Positions 1 to 8,069 of a stretch of 64,000 nucleotides of DNA are shown piece after piece. The stretch comes from Actinomadura oligospora ATCC 43269 (GTDB lineage: Bacteria; Actinomycetota; Actinomycetes; Streptosporangiales; Streptosporangiaceae). The stretch spans positions 124,001-188,000 of the forward strand of contig NZ_KI912412.1 in assembly GCF_000518265.1 (NCBI RefSeq), in the 5' to 3' direction. Position 1 is the stretch's first letter. Each line of letters begins with the position of its first letter. The notes under the pieces are model-generated. The model saw only the letters and a program-made list of their open reading frames with translations, did not search any database and was not told the origin of the DNA. Made by a program: the position numbers and the translations under genes.

Positions 1-616
1 CGGCGGTGAGGTACACGTCGACGTCCGCCGCGCGGACGTCGGTCAGCAGCGAGTCGCCCGCGCCGCCGCAGACCGCGACGGTGCGGACGGGGCGTCCGGG
101 GTCGCCCGCGGCGCGGACGCCCCAGACGGTGGCGGGCAGCCCGGCGGCGACCCTGGCGGTGAACTCCTCCAGGGTGATCGCCTCCAGCAGCTCGCCGATC
201 CGGCCGAGGCCGCGGCGCGGGTCCTCGGCGGACGGGACGATCGGGCGCAGCTCCCCGGTCACGCCGACGGCGCGGGCGAGCGCGTCCGACACGCCCGGGA
301 CGGCGACGTCGGCGTTGGTGTGCGCGGTGAACAGCGCGACGTCGTTCTTGATCAACCGGTGCACCAGGCGGCCCTTGGGCGTGTTCGCCGGGACGCCGTG
401 CACCCCGCGCAGCAGCAGCGGATGGTGGGTGACGATCAGGTCGGCGTCCCACTCCAGGGCCTCGTCCACGACGGCGGCCACCGGGTCGACGGCGAGCAGG
501 ACGCGGCGGACCTCCTGGTCCGGGTCACCGCAGACGAGCCCGACGGCGTCCCAGGACTCCGCCCAGGCGGGCGGGTACAGATCGTCCAGGACGGCGATGA
601 CTTGGGAGAGACGCAC
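1..616 (-). CDS. Nif3-like dinuclear metal-centre protein (partial, C-terminus outside window)
   Basis: Translation from a GTG at 616 gives an N-terminus MRLSQVIAVLDDLYPPAWA, then a motif with THHPLLL, and later HTNADVA and VAVCGGAGDS. These are the hallmarks of the Nif3/YbgI (GTP cyclohydrolase I type 2 family) fold, whose His residues bind a dinuclear metal site. About 205 residues are visible before the window ends, against roughly 270-280 for an actinobacterial member, so the C-terminus is missing. The start is supported by a TAGCCT box 7 nt upstream, as expected for a leaderless mRNA, and there is no spaced Shine-Dalgarno. The cellular role of this family is not settled. It is divergent from the small gene at 866. 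Confidence 0.85.
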   Translation of the reverse strand, partial: MRLSQVIAVLDDLYPPAWAESWDAVGLVCGDPDQEVRRVLLAVDPVAAVVDEALEWDADLIVTHHPLLLRGVHGVPANTPKGRLVHRLIKNDVALFTAHTNADVAVPGVSDALARAVGVTGELRPIVPSAEDPRRGLGRIGELLEAITLEEFTARVAAGLPATVWGVRAAGDPGRPVRTVAVCGGAGDSLLTDVRAADVDVYLTA

Positions 617-623
617 GCCCCGC

Positions 624-629
624 AGGCTA
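624..629 (-). promoter_or_regulatory. -10 box of a probable leaderless promoter for the Nif3-like gene
   Basis: On the minus strand TAGCCT is followed by 7 nt and the GTG at 616. TAnnnT placed 6-7 nt before a start codon is the typical pattern of leaderless actinobacterial transcripts. No convincing -35 is seen. Confidence 0.5.
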
Positions 630-674
630 CCGCCCCGGAGGCCCCCAACCGAGCCAGCGACGCCCTGCGGGAGT

Positions 675-692
675 CGCCGGCGCGCGCCGGCG
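675..692. promoter_or_regulatory. 18-bp GC palindrome between divergent genes
   Basis: CGCCGGCGCGCGCCGGCG is its own reverse complement. It lies in the 250-bp gap between the divergent Nif3-like gene (start 616) and the small gene at 866. A TATCGT sequence (699-704) just beyond it could be a -10 for the rightward gene. It may be an operator, but a chance palindrome is possible at this GC content. Confidence 0.25.
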
Positions 693-865
693 AACGGCTA
701 TCGTGTGCTGATCCCGGGCCCGCCCACCCGGACGGTAGCCGGACGATCACGGTGGGCAGGTCTCCGGAGGACGGGAGGCACACCGGCTCCCTCCCCGGCG
801 GGCGGCCGGCGCCATCGGCCGGACGGCGGGGATCTTTCTGGAAGCTCGTCGCGTTGGAGTTGAGT

Positions 866-1225
866 GTGAAGTCACCGTTCCGTCGCCGTAAGCGCGTCAA
901 GGGCCGTCCCATGGGCACGACGGCCAAGCAGGCCGAGCCCGAGGTCATCGAGTGGCCTCAGGAGGGCACCGGGAGGTCGTCGCTGATGGGCGCCATCCGC
1001 GGGGACGGCGAGACCGGCGCGGGCATGGGCGGCGGCCTGTTCGAGGACCTGGCCTCCGCCTTCGAGGGCTCCAAGAAGGTCAAGCAGGAGGAGCAGGAGC
1101 GTCAGCGCACGATGAAGCACGACGACATGCTCCAGGCGGGCGACTCGGGCCGGGACGACCTGATGTCCGGCCGCATCCGCATCCGCCGCCCCGGCCAGGG
1201 CGGCTCCCCCGCACCGCAGGAGTAG
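866..1225 (+). CDS. Small conserved hypothetical protein (DUF6191-like)
   Basis: 119 residues from a GTG at 866 (GTG AAG TCA CCG), with GGAG a few bases upstream. An alternative ATG lies at 911. The N-terminus is very basic (KSPFRRRKRVKGRP). The middle reads GLFEDLASAFEGSKKVKQEE, followed by a charged stretch and a basic tail (SGRIRIRRPG). The FEDL...F.GSK...EE pattern with an Arg/Asp-rich C-terminus recalls short actinobacterial proteins of the DUF6191 type, an assignment from memory that has not been checked. No transmembrane segment or catalytic motif is visible. Function unknown. Confidence 0.55.
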   Translation: MKSPFRRRKRVKGRPMGTTAKQAEPEVIEWPQEGTGRSSLMGAIRGDGETGAGMGGGLFEDLASAFEGSKKVKQEEQERQRTMKHDDMLQAGDSGRDDLMSGRIRIRRPGQGGSPAPQE

Positions 1226-1317
1226 CACCCCGCGCCGTCCGCACCGGCGTCGCGAGCGCCCGCCCGGGCGAGAACCGGACAACGGGCGCTCGATCGAACA
1301 AAGTTTCGAAATTGGGG

Positions 1318-1323
1318 TATTCT
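1318..1323 (+). promoter_or_regulatory. -10 box of a probable leaderless promoter
   Basis: TATTCT sits in a locally AT-rich stretch (about 1295-1323) and ends 6 nt before the GTG at 1330. This predicts transcription starting at or beside the start codon and fixes that codon as the translation start. Confidence 0.5.
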
Positions 1324-1329
1324 GGGCAG

Positions 1330-1707
1330 GTGAGCAGCTTCGTCCCGCCCGGCTGGCCGCCGCAGGTGCACCCGCCGGGCACCGACCGGTTCGAGGAGAC
1401 CGCGCTCGCCTGGCTGCTGGACCTCGTCCCCTCCGAGTACCGCCGCTACGGCGTCCTGCGCCGCTACCCGGTCGCGCTCGCCCGGATGGCGCGGCACCAC
1501 GTCACCGCCTCCGTCGAGGCCGCGCGCGAGGGCTTCCGCTCCGCGCGCGTCGAGCTCGCCGGAGCCGTCCCGCCGCACGGCATCGAGGCCGTCCTGGACA
1601 CCTACCGCCGCGAGGGCGCCCGGCTCGTCCAGCTCGTCCACGCCGTCGCCCTGGTCGAACAGGCGCTCCGCGAGCGCCACGCGCAGACCCCTCCCACCAC
1701 GTCCTAG
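1330..1707 (+). CDS. Conserved actinobacterial hypothetical protein
   Basis: 125 residues beginning VSSFVPPGWPPQVHPPG, followed by a helical region with FEETALAWLLDLVPSEYR, RYPVALARMARHH and a C-terminal segment rich in Ala/Glu/Arg. I recognise this as a conserved small protein of actinomycetes often called hypothetical. I know of no function. The GTG start is preceded 6 nt upstream by TATTCT, suggesting a leaderless transcript. Its stop codon overlaps by four bases the stop of the convergent GHMP-like gene, so the two genes meet tail to tail with no room for a terminator. Confidence 0.7.
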   Translation: MSSFVPPGWPPQVHPPGTDRFEETALAWLLDLVPSEYRRYGVLRRYPVALARMARHHVTASVEAAREGFRSARVELAGAVPPHGIEAVLDTYRREGARLVQLVHAVALVEQALRERHAQTPPTTS

Positions 1708-2723
1708 GCGCGGCCGGAGGCCACGGCTGTGAGGAAGCGCGGCGGACGGGTGATGCGGCCCTCCAGCCGGGCGATGACCTCCGCGCGCACGCGCGGGACG
1801 GCCGCCAGCGGGACGAGCGCCACGGCGCAGCGTCCAAGGGCGCGTCCGCCCAGGGCTCCCGCGTCACGGGCCGCCGAGAGGGCCAGGTCGAGCGTCGGAC
1901 GGCCGAGGACGTGCGCCTCGGTGAGCAGCGGGCCGAGACCCGCCGGGTAGCCCGCGCGCAGCGCCTCGGCGGCGCGTTCCACGATGTCCGGGCCCTGGTC
2001 GAACGGCTTGGCCGTCCCTCCAGTGAGCGCCTCCTCCGCCGCGCCCACGTCGATGACCAGCAGGCGCAGCCCGGCGGCGGCCAGGTCGAACGGGATCTGC
2101 TCCGGACCGCCCGGAGTGATCAGCAGGGCGTGGCGCGCGCGGGAGTGCAGCGCGGCGAGGTACTCGGGCGTCACGGCGGACGGGGCGGACGCGACCGGCG
2201 GGCCGTGCAGGTCGCCGAGCGCCATCGCCGCCGCGCACACCGTCTCCGCGCCGGACAGCAGGCCGGTCTCGGCGGGCAGCTCGCTGTCCACGACCATCCG
2301 GGCCGGGGGCGGCGGGTCGGCGTGCGCGCGCAGCGCCTCGACCGCGTGCACCGCCCACTCCGGGACGTGGTCGAGCGAGGTGCACCGGTCGGTGTGCCGG
2401 TTCATCGAGTAGAGGTCCACGCCGCCGTCCGGGTTGGGGCCCGCGGCGACGATCGCGCCCCAGGCGAGCGCGACGGCCAGCGCCGGATCCGCCGCGGTCC
2501 GGGCGGGCGGCGGCGCGTCCCGCCTCGGCACCGGCGAGGGGCCGCCCAGGAGGGTGAGGCCGCCCGGGGCCCGGCGCAGGGTGGCGGGCGGGACGCCGAA
2601 GACGCGTTCGTACATGTGGGCGGTGATCCGGATCTCCGGGTCGTCGGCGAGTCCCACCAAGGCGTCCTTCGAGGTCGCGGTCGGCGTCGCCGTCCGGGTT
2701 GCGGTCGTCGGGTTCACGGTCAC
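1704..2723 (-). CDS. GHMP/galactokinase-like protein, degenerate motifs, last gene of the PKS operon
   Basis: 339 residues from a GTG at 2723. Galactokinase-type features: APGGLTLLGG near residue 55, where galactokinases have GRVNLIGEH, a central VDLYSMNRHTDRC, and ELPAETGLLSGAETVCAAAMAL, where the family has LP..aGLSSSAA. The C-terminal part (RALGRCAVALVPL, later VRAEVIARLEG) also follows the GHMP pattern. The HTD loop and the Ser-rich phosphate loop are altered, so catalysis is doubtful. It may be a sugar-binding pseudokinase or a kinase for an unusual sugar. The GTG overlaps the methyltransferase stop by four bases (GTGA), so the genes are translationally coupled. Role in the pathway is inference from operon position. 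Confidence 0.65.
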   Translation of the reverse strand: MTVNPTTATRTATPTATSKDALVGLADDPEIRITAHMYERVFGVPPATLRRAPGGLTLLGGPSPVPRRDAPPPARTAADPALAVALAWGAIVAAGPNPDGGVDLYSMNRHTDRCTSLDHVPEWAVHAVEALRAHADPPPPARMVVDSELPAETGLLSGAETVCAAAMALGDLHGPPVASAPSAVTPEYLAALHSRARHALLITPGGPEQIPFDLAAAGLRLLVIDVGAAEEALTGGTAKPFDQGPDIVERAAEALRAGYPAGLGPLLTEAHVLGRPTLDLALSAARDAGALGGRALGRCAVALVPLAAVPRVRAEVIARLEGRITRPPRFLTAVASGRA

Positions 2724-4780
2724 CCCTCGTCCTTCCGTGCCAGGACCCGGTAGGCGTTGCCGGGCCCGGGGACCAGCGGCAGGACGAGCCGGTCCGCCAG
2801 CGCGGCGGCGCCCAGGAGCGGCGGCGTCGCGGCCTGGGCGGCCACGTGGCGCAGCCGGGCCGCGCGCGTCGGCGGGCCCGGCGCCCAGGGCCGGGACGGG
2901 TCGGGAGCGAACGCGGTCAGCCCGAGGTGGACGGCCGCCGTCGCGTCGTGGCGGTGGTGCGCCGCGCGCCGCTGGACGGCCAGGACCCGCATCCCGCGCG
3001 AGCCGAGCGCCCGCACGAGGTTGTCGGCGGTGACCAGGTCGAGGTGCCGGGGTTGCAGCCAGGGGAGCCCGACCCGGCCCAGGCGGCCGAACCGGCACTC
3101 GGGGTCGTGCTGCTCGATCAGCAGGTGGCCCCCGGCGGGCAGCGCCTTCACGGCCGCGTCCAGCTCGGCGGCCGGGTCGCCGCTGTGCTCCAGGTGGTGG
3201 TGCATGCTGATCACGTCGTACCGTCCGGTGAGCTCCTCGGGGAGGTCGCGGAAGGCGCAGCGGTGCGCGGCGCGCAGCCAGCCGCGCAGGACGCCCTCCT
3301 CGACTCGCGCGTCCGCGTCGAGCCCGTCGAAGGCGGTGCCGGGGAACAGCCGCGCGGCGACGCGGCAGAAGTGGCCGTGCCCGGTCCCGACGTCCAGCCA
3401 GGCGCGGGGGCTGCCGACGTGCGCGGCGGCGAACCGGGCGCGGGCGTGCAGGACGTCGCCCCGCACGCGCGGTTCCAGGACTCCGGGGACGTGGTGGTCG
3501 TGGTGCTCGCGGGCGTAGAAGGAGCGGCCCTCGTCGCCGAGGCGCGGGTTCTGGAAGACGTGCCCGCAGTCGCGGCAGCGCTCCAGGGTGAACCGTCCCG
3601 GTTTGCCGTGCACCATGTCGCCCGTCCGGACGTGGACGACCAGGGACCGGGACGCGCACCACGGGCAGTCCTCGCGGCGCGGGCCCAGGAAGCGCTCGAC
3701 GCCGCGGTCGATCTCGGCGCGGTAGTAAGAGCGGGCGGCGTTCGCGCGGTCGGCGCGTTCGCGCTCCCACGTGCTCGGCGGGCTGGTCAGCGTCCGCCAC
3801 CACCCGTACGGCTCCCGGACGAGCCGGAGCAGCGCCGCGACGTGCAGGTCGTAGGGGGCGAGGGCCGTCCCGGCGAACACCAGGTACGGGACGGCGCAGT
3901 ACGCGACGACCGCGAGCAGGCCCCACAGCGGGGCGATGGCGAGCGCGACCAGCATCGCGAGGTAGCCGAGGACGGACGTGGCGACCACCCGGGACACCGG
4001 CACGCCGAGCCCGCTCAGCCAGGCGCGGCGGCCTCGTCCGAGGGGCCCGCGCGGGCACGCGGACGGCACGACGGCCAGGTCGGCGGAGGTGGTGAACTGC
4101 CGCAGCCGGGCGGTCGCGGCGCCGAACGCGCCGGGGTCGAGGGCGGCGCGGGCCTGCCCGGCGCGGTCCAGCAGCTCCCCGGCGGCGAGGGTGGCGAACC
4201 CGGCGCCACGTCCGACGGCGAGGGGGTCGGACCGGTACCGCCGGGGATCGAGGGTGCGGGCGAGGTCGAGGGCGCGCTCGACCGGAAGGTCGGCGGGCAC
4301 CAGGTCGAGGACGTCGAGCCGGTGCACGCGCGCGTGCTCGACCGCCGCCCGCCGGACGGGCCCCGACAGCATGACCCGCTCGCCCGTCACGAACTCGTAT
4401 CCGCTGTCGGCGCCCGCGCCGGACGCCGCACCCACGCCAGGCAGCACCACGCCCACGCCAGGCAGCGCCGGGCCCATGCCTGGCAGCGCCGCATCCGTGC
4501 CGGACGAGAGGGCGGCCGAGCCGCCTCTGGGCGCGGGACCGGGCCCGGTCCCGGGGAGCGGCGCGAGCTGGAGCACCCGCCGCCGCAACACCAGCGCACG
4601 CCCTGTGATCACGCCCGCCACCAGCACCGACACGAGCGCGGGAAACACGGCGGCGCCCGCCGGGAACACGTCGGGAAGCGCGGAGAACACCGCGGGCGAA
4701 CCGGTGTCCGGCGCGACCGGCGACAGCACCGCGGGGAACGCGGTGAGCGCTGCGGGGGACGTGGCGGCGAGCGTGGTCAC
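2720..4780 (-). CDS. Membrane-associated class I SAM methyltransferase with zinc ribbon
   Basis: 686 residues from a GTG at 4780 that overlaps the glycosyltransferase stop (GTGA). The N-terminal part (about 1-290) carries hydrophobic segments, including VLGYLAMLVALAIAPLWGLL near residue 280, and is otherwise unrecognised. Around residues 360-400 there is a zinc-ribbon pair, CPWC and CRDCGHVFQN. The C-terminal half contains the SAM motif WLDVGTGHGHFCRVA and YDVISMHHHLEHSGDP, typical of Methyltransf_23 enzymes. Its place between a glycosyltransferase and a GHMP-like gene suggests methylation of the polyketide or its sugar at the membrane. Substrate unknown. The membrane part is not standard for this enzyme class. 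Confidence 0.75.
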   Translation of the reverse strand: MTTLAATSPAALTAFPAVLSPVAPDTGSPAVFSALPDVFPAGAAVFPALVSVLVAGVITGRALVLRRRVLQLAPLPGTGPGPAPRGGSAALSSGTDAALPGMGPALPGVGVVLPGVGAASGAGADSGYEFVTGERVMLSGPVRRAAVEHARVHRLDVLDLVPADLPVERALDLARTLDPRRYRSDPLAVGRGAGFATLAAGELLDRAGQARAALDPGAFGAATARLRQFTTSADLAVVPSACPRGPLGRGRRAWLSGLGVPVSRVVATSVLGYLAMLVALAIAPLWGLLAVVAYCAVPYLVFAGTALAPYDLHVAALLRLVREPYGWWRTLTSPPSTWERERADRANAARSYYRAEIDRGVERFLGPRREDCPWCASRSLVVHVRTGDMVHGKPGRFTLERCRDCGHVFQNPRLGDEGRSFYAREHHDHHVPGVLEPRVRGDVLHARARFAAAHVGSPRAWLDVGTGHGHFCRVAARLFPGTAFDGLDADARVEEGVLRGWLRAAHRCAFRDLPEELTGRYDVISMHHHLEHSGDPAAELDAAVKALPAGGHLLIEQHDPECRFGRLGRVGLPWLQPRHLDLVTADNLVRALGSRGMRVLAVQRRAAHHRHDATAAVHLGLTAFAPDPSRPWAPGPPTRAARLRHVAAQAATPPLLGAAALADRLVLPLVPGPGNAYRVLARKDEG

Positions 4781-6051
4781 GCGAGTTTCTCCAGGAGGTC
4801 GGCGGCGCGGGCGGCTCCCCCGGCGGCGTCGAAGGAGTCGCGGATCCGCGCGGCGGCCTCGCGGTGCGCCGGGTCGCCGAGCACGCCGGTCAGCGCCGTG
4901 CGGATCTCGTCCGCGCCCGCGCGGGCGAACCGGACCACGCGGCCCGCGCCGGACGCCTCGACCTGGCGGGCGATGATGGGCTGGTCGTCCCGGATCGGGG
5001 CGACGACCAGGGGCAGGCCGTGCGCCAGCGCCTCGCAGACGGTGTTGTGGCCGCCGTGCGTGAGGACCGCCGACATCCGCGGCAGCAGCGCCAGCTGCGG
5101 GACGCTCTCCCGGGCGATCACGTTGTCCGGAAGAGCGGCCCCCTGGGCCCTGCCCTTCCCGGACGGCATGACGAACACCGCCTGGACGTCCAGGTCCGCG
5201 ACGGCCTCGGCGGCGACGCGGAAGAACCGCGCCCCGGCCGGGCCGGAGACGGTGCCGAGCGACACCAGGACGGCCGGACGCGCGTCCTCGCCCTCGGGGT
5301 CGAGCAGCTCGAAGGGGAACGCGTCGTGTTCGGGTCGTCCGCCGAGGGCGGGGCCGACGAACGCGATGTGGTCGGGGAAGAACGACACGTCCCCGACGAG
5401 CGCGCCGGTGGAGAACACCAGCGTGAGGTGGTCGGAGAACCGCAGGTCGATCAGGTCCTCGATGCCGTGCTCGGACTGGAACCGGCCTATGTGGTCGCGG
5501 ACCCACTCCTCCACCAGCGGCATCCCGGCGAGCGGCCGGGTGAACTCGGCGGAGGTCGTCGCGGACGTCGCCCACGGCACGCCGTGCAGCCGCGCGGCGA
5601 CCGGCGCGGCGAGGACCTGCTGGTCGGCGACCACCACGTCCGGGTGGAACCGGTCCATGGCGCGCTCGACGCCGGGCGTCATCGCGTGCCCGAGCGGGAC
5701 GATGAACTCCTCCCAGAGGAACTTCAGAGCCGCCGGGCCGCGCAGCGCCGTCCAGTGGTCCCGGGCGGCCTCCAGCTTCGCCGTGAAGGCGGGGTCCTCA
5801 GCGGCGTAGATCCGCGCGCCGGACGGCAGCAGCGGCTCCAGGAAGCTCCGCCGTCCCACCCACGCGACCCGGTGGCCGCGCGCGGTCAGCTCGGCGGCGA
5901 CCGCGACGGTCGGGTTGACGTGGCCGGTCAGCGGCGGCACCGCGAACAGGAACCTGCGGCGGTCGCGCTCGGCCGTCCGGCCCGGCGGGACGGCGTCGCC
6001 GAGCAGCGACGGGACGGCGACCCTGCGGGCTTTGGACGTTTTCGAGCTCAT
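4777..6051 (-). CDS. MGT-family (GT1) glycosyltransferase of the PKS operon
   Basis: 424 residues. The N-terminal Rossmann half has PPLTGHVNPTVAVAAELTARGH, the usual opening of macrolide-type GT1 enzymes. The C-terminal nucleotide-sugar half has VLVSLGTVSG near residue 250, and then a donor-binding block (LTHGGHNTVCEALAHGLPLV, DDQPIIARQV). Length fits the family (390-430 aa). It should transfer a sugar from an NDP-sugar to a lipid-like or polyketide acceptor in the cytoplasm. The ATG overlaps the stop of the upstream hydrolase (ATGA), and its stop overlaps the methyltransferase GTG. Sugar and acceptor cannot be read from sequence. Confidence 0.88.
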   Translation of the reverse strand: MSSKTSKARRVAVPSLLGDAVPPGRTAERDRRRFLFAVPPLTGHVNPTVAVAAELTARGHRVAWVGRRSFLEPLLPSGARIYAAEDPAFTAKLEAARDHWTALRGPAALKFLWEEFIVPLGHAMTPGVERAMDRFHPDVVVADQQVLAAPVAARLHGVPWATSATTSAEFTRPLAGMPLVEEWVRDHIGRFQSEHGIEDLIDLRFSDHLTLVFSTGALVGDVSFFPDHIAFVGPALGGRPEHDAFPFELLDPEGEDARPAVLVSLGTVSGPAGARFFRVAAEAVADLDVQAVFVMPSGKGRAQGAALPDNVIARESVPQLALLPRMSAVLTHGGHNTVCEALAHGLPLVVAPIRDDQPIIARQVEASGAGRVVRFARAGADEIRTALTGVLGDPAHREAAARIRDSFDAAGGAARAADLLEKLA

Positions 6052-7016
6052 CGCGCACTTCCGGCGTAGATCGGCTCACGCGCCCCCGCACGCGAACCGG
6101 GATCGGGTTCCGCCCCGCGCGCCTGCGCGCGCGAACCGGTCTCGGGGGCCGCCCCACGCGCGTCGGGGCGCGGGCCGGAGTCAGAGGCCTCCTCAGGAGC
6201 GGAGGTGCCGAGCGACAGCCAGGGGAGCATGAGCGCGAGCAGGTCGGCGGTGCCGTCGCTGAGCACGGTGTGCGCGTGGCCGGGGAGGACGTGCAGCTCG
6301 CAGTCCGGGACGTGCGTGGCGAGGAGCCGTCCGGCGGCGCGGATGTCGGAGTGCTCGCCGTAGACGGCCAGCACCGGGCAGCGCACCCTGGCGAGGTCGC
6401 CCGGCCGGACGGGCTGGGCGGCGGCGATGTCCGCCAGGAGGCTGGTGCGGTTGACCAGCGCGTCCGCGACGGCCATCTGGCGGCTGCGCTTGCGCCATCC
6501 GATCGCGGCGAACTGGGCGGCGAGCCGCTCGTACTCAAGGACGAGAGCCGCCCTGGCCAGCGAGTTGAGCATGGCCTCCGACCACACGTCCGCGCGCTCG
6601 GCGGGCCCGTACGACTCGACCATCACCAGCCCGGCCACACGGTCCGGACGGGCGAGCGCCGCGTTCAGCGCCACGACCCCGCCGAAGCTGTTGGACACCA
6701 GGTGCACCGGACGCTCGACGCCCAGGCCGTCCAGGACGCCGAACAGGTCGGCGACCGCGTCGTCGGTGCCGTACCCGGTCGGGGGCCGCTCGGACAGGCC
6801 GTGCCCGCGCTGGTCGTACAGGACGGCCCGCGCCCCGGCCGCCGCGACCGGCCCGGCCAGCCGGTAGTAGAAGCTCGCCAGGTTGTCGACGACGAGGCCG
6901 TGGACGAACACCACCACCGGCGCGTCCGTCCCGCCGGGCTCGGACGGGGACGGGCCGCCCACCGGGTCGAGCGTCTGGACGTGGAACCGCACGCCGCGCG
7001 CGGTGATCTCAGGCAT
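6048..7016 (-). CDS. Alpha/beta hydrolase of the PKS operon (second)
   Basis: 322 residues. Alpha/beta-hydrolase signature: VVVFVHGLVVDNLASFYY (oxyanion region), LYDQRGHGLSERPPTGYG, and the nucleophile elbow LVSNSFGGVVALN, where the first Gly of GxSxG is Ser. A late His lies in LPGHAHTVL. The last 45 residues are a low-complexity tail of repeated GSRAxARGA-like units, which looks like a linker and not part of the fold. It starts 8 nt inside the upstream hydrolase gene and ends in an ATGA overlap with the glycosyltransferase. It could be an editing or chain-releasing thioesterase for the PKS. That role is inferred from context. Confidence 0.8.
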   Translation of the reverse strand: MPEITARGVRFHVQTLDPVGGPSPSEPGGTDAPVVVFVHGLVVDNLASFYYRLAGPVAAAGARAVLYDQRGHGLSERPPTGYGTDDAVADLFGVLDGLGVERPVHLVSNSFGGVVALNAALARPDRVAGLVMVESYGPAERADVWSEAMLNSLARAALVLEYERLAAQFAAIGWRKRSRQMAVADALVNRTSLLADIAAAQPVRPGDLARVRCPVLAVYGEHSDIRAAGRLLATHVPDCELHVLPGHAHTVLSDGTADLLALMLPWLSLGTSAPEEASDSGPRPDARGAAPETGSRAQARGAEPDPGSRAGAREPIYAGSAR

Positions 7017-7710
7017 GGGACTCCTCCAGGAACGCGCCGAGCAGCGGGGTGAGCCGCGCCCGCGCGGTGATGTGCAGGTCGTGGCCGCCGTTCAGGACGT
7101 GCCGCCGGGCGGCGGGCAGCGCCTGCCCCACCAGGTCGGCGGCGGACCGGAACGGCGACCCGGACCCGACGACGGCGAGCAGCGGGAGCCCGGCCAGCTC
7201 GGCCAGCTCGGCGGCCGTGACCGGCGGGTCGGCCGCGAGGTCGTACACCAGCGAGGTTCGTCTCAGCAGGTCGGCGACCGAGTCCCTGGCGGCGTCCGGG
7301 ACGGCGCACCGGCCCGGGTCGATCTCGGCGACGACGCCGGAGAACGGCGGGTCGACCAGCGCGAGCGCCGTCACCCGGCCGGGGTGCGCGCGGGCGAACC
7401 GGACCGCGACGGTCGCGCCGTAGCTGTGCCCGGCGATCGCGAACGGCGGCAGGTCGGCGGTGAGCGCGGCCAGGTCGTCGGCCATCGTCGTGGTGTCGTA
7501 TCCGGTCGGGGTGCGCTCGGTCAGGCCGTGCCCGCGCCAGTCCGGCAGCCGGACGCGGCGGGTGCGGGCGAGCGCGGGCGCGGCGGTGAAGAACCAGGAC
7601 GCCGCCGAGCCGGTGAACAGCCCGTGCAGCATCACCACCGGCGACCGGCCCGTGTCCCGCCCGAGGTCCACCACGTGGAACCGGACGCCTCGGGCGCGGA
7701 CGTAGGCCAC
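7009..7710 (-). CDS. Alpha/beta hydrolase of the PKS operon (first)
   Basis: 233 residues from a GTG at 7710. It has VVMLHGLFTG, LPDWRGHGLTERTPTGYDT, a canonical nucleophile elbow AIAGHSYGATVAV and a C-terminal NGGHDLHI with the probable catalytic His. It is clearly related to the following hydrolase (shared RGHGL.ER.PTGY block) but shorter and without its repetitive tail, so the pair may come from duplication. It begins 11 nt after the ACP stop and overlaps the next gene by 8 nt. A thioesterase-like role in product release is plausible but unproven. Confidence 0.82.
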   Translation of the reverse strand: MAYVRARGVRFHVVDLGRDTGRSPVVMLHGLFTGSAASWFFTAAPALARTRRVRLPDWRGHGLTERTPTGYDTTTMADDLAALTADLPPFAIAGHSYGATVAVRFARAHPGRVTALALVDPPFSGVVAEIDPGRCAVPDAARDSVADLLRRTSLVYDLAADPPVTAAELAELAGLPLLAVVGSGSPFRSAADLVGQALPAARRHVLNGGHDLHITARARLTPLLGAFLEESHA

Positions 7711-7721
7711 TGTGCCGTCTC

Positions 7722-8069
7722 CTAGGCGTAGGCCGCGGAGGTGTCGGCCGTGTCCGGGGCGGCGGCGGCGTCGGCGGCGCCTTCCCGGGACGCGGCGAGG
7801 CGTCCCTCGATGTAGGAGGTGAGGTCGCCGACCGTCATGGCCATGATCTGGTCCAGGTCCAGCCCGGCGATGAACGCGGCGAACTCGATCCGCGTGCCGT
7901 AGTGCCGCTGCAGCTTCTCGGCGAGCGCGACGAACTCGATGCTCTCCAGCGCGAGGTCGGCGTTGAACGTGGTGTCCGGGCCGACCGTCTGCTCGAGCAG
8001 GAAGTCCTCCCCGACGACCTCGGCCAGCATGGCCACGACCTCGGACAGGACATCGTTTTCGCTGGTCAT
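7722..8069 (-). CDS. Free-standing acyl carrier protein of the PKS operon
   Basis: 115 residues. The phosphopantetheine site is DLALESIEFVAL with Ser43, where Glu replaces the usual Asp before Ser. The surrounding helices (LSEVVAMLAEVVGEDF, then VGDLTSYIEGRL) fit an ACP. An Ala/Asp-rich tail of about 20 residues follows. The ATG overlaps the stop of the KS-AT-DH-PPTase gene (ATGA). With the integrated ACP of the first PKS this gives the system two carrier domains, unlike PUFA synthases, which carry long tandem ACP arrays. It probably hands the chain to the hydrolases or glycosyltransferase, or carries a branch unit. Confidence 0.88.
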   Translation of the reverse strand: MTSENDVLSEVVAMLAEVVGEDFLLEQTVGPDTTFNADLALESIEFVALAEKLQRHYGTRIEFAAFIAGLDLDQIMAMTVGDLTSYIEGRLAASREGAADAAAAPDTADTSAAYA

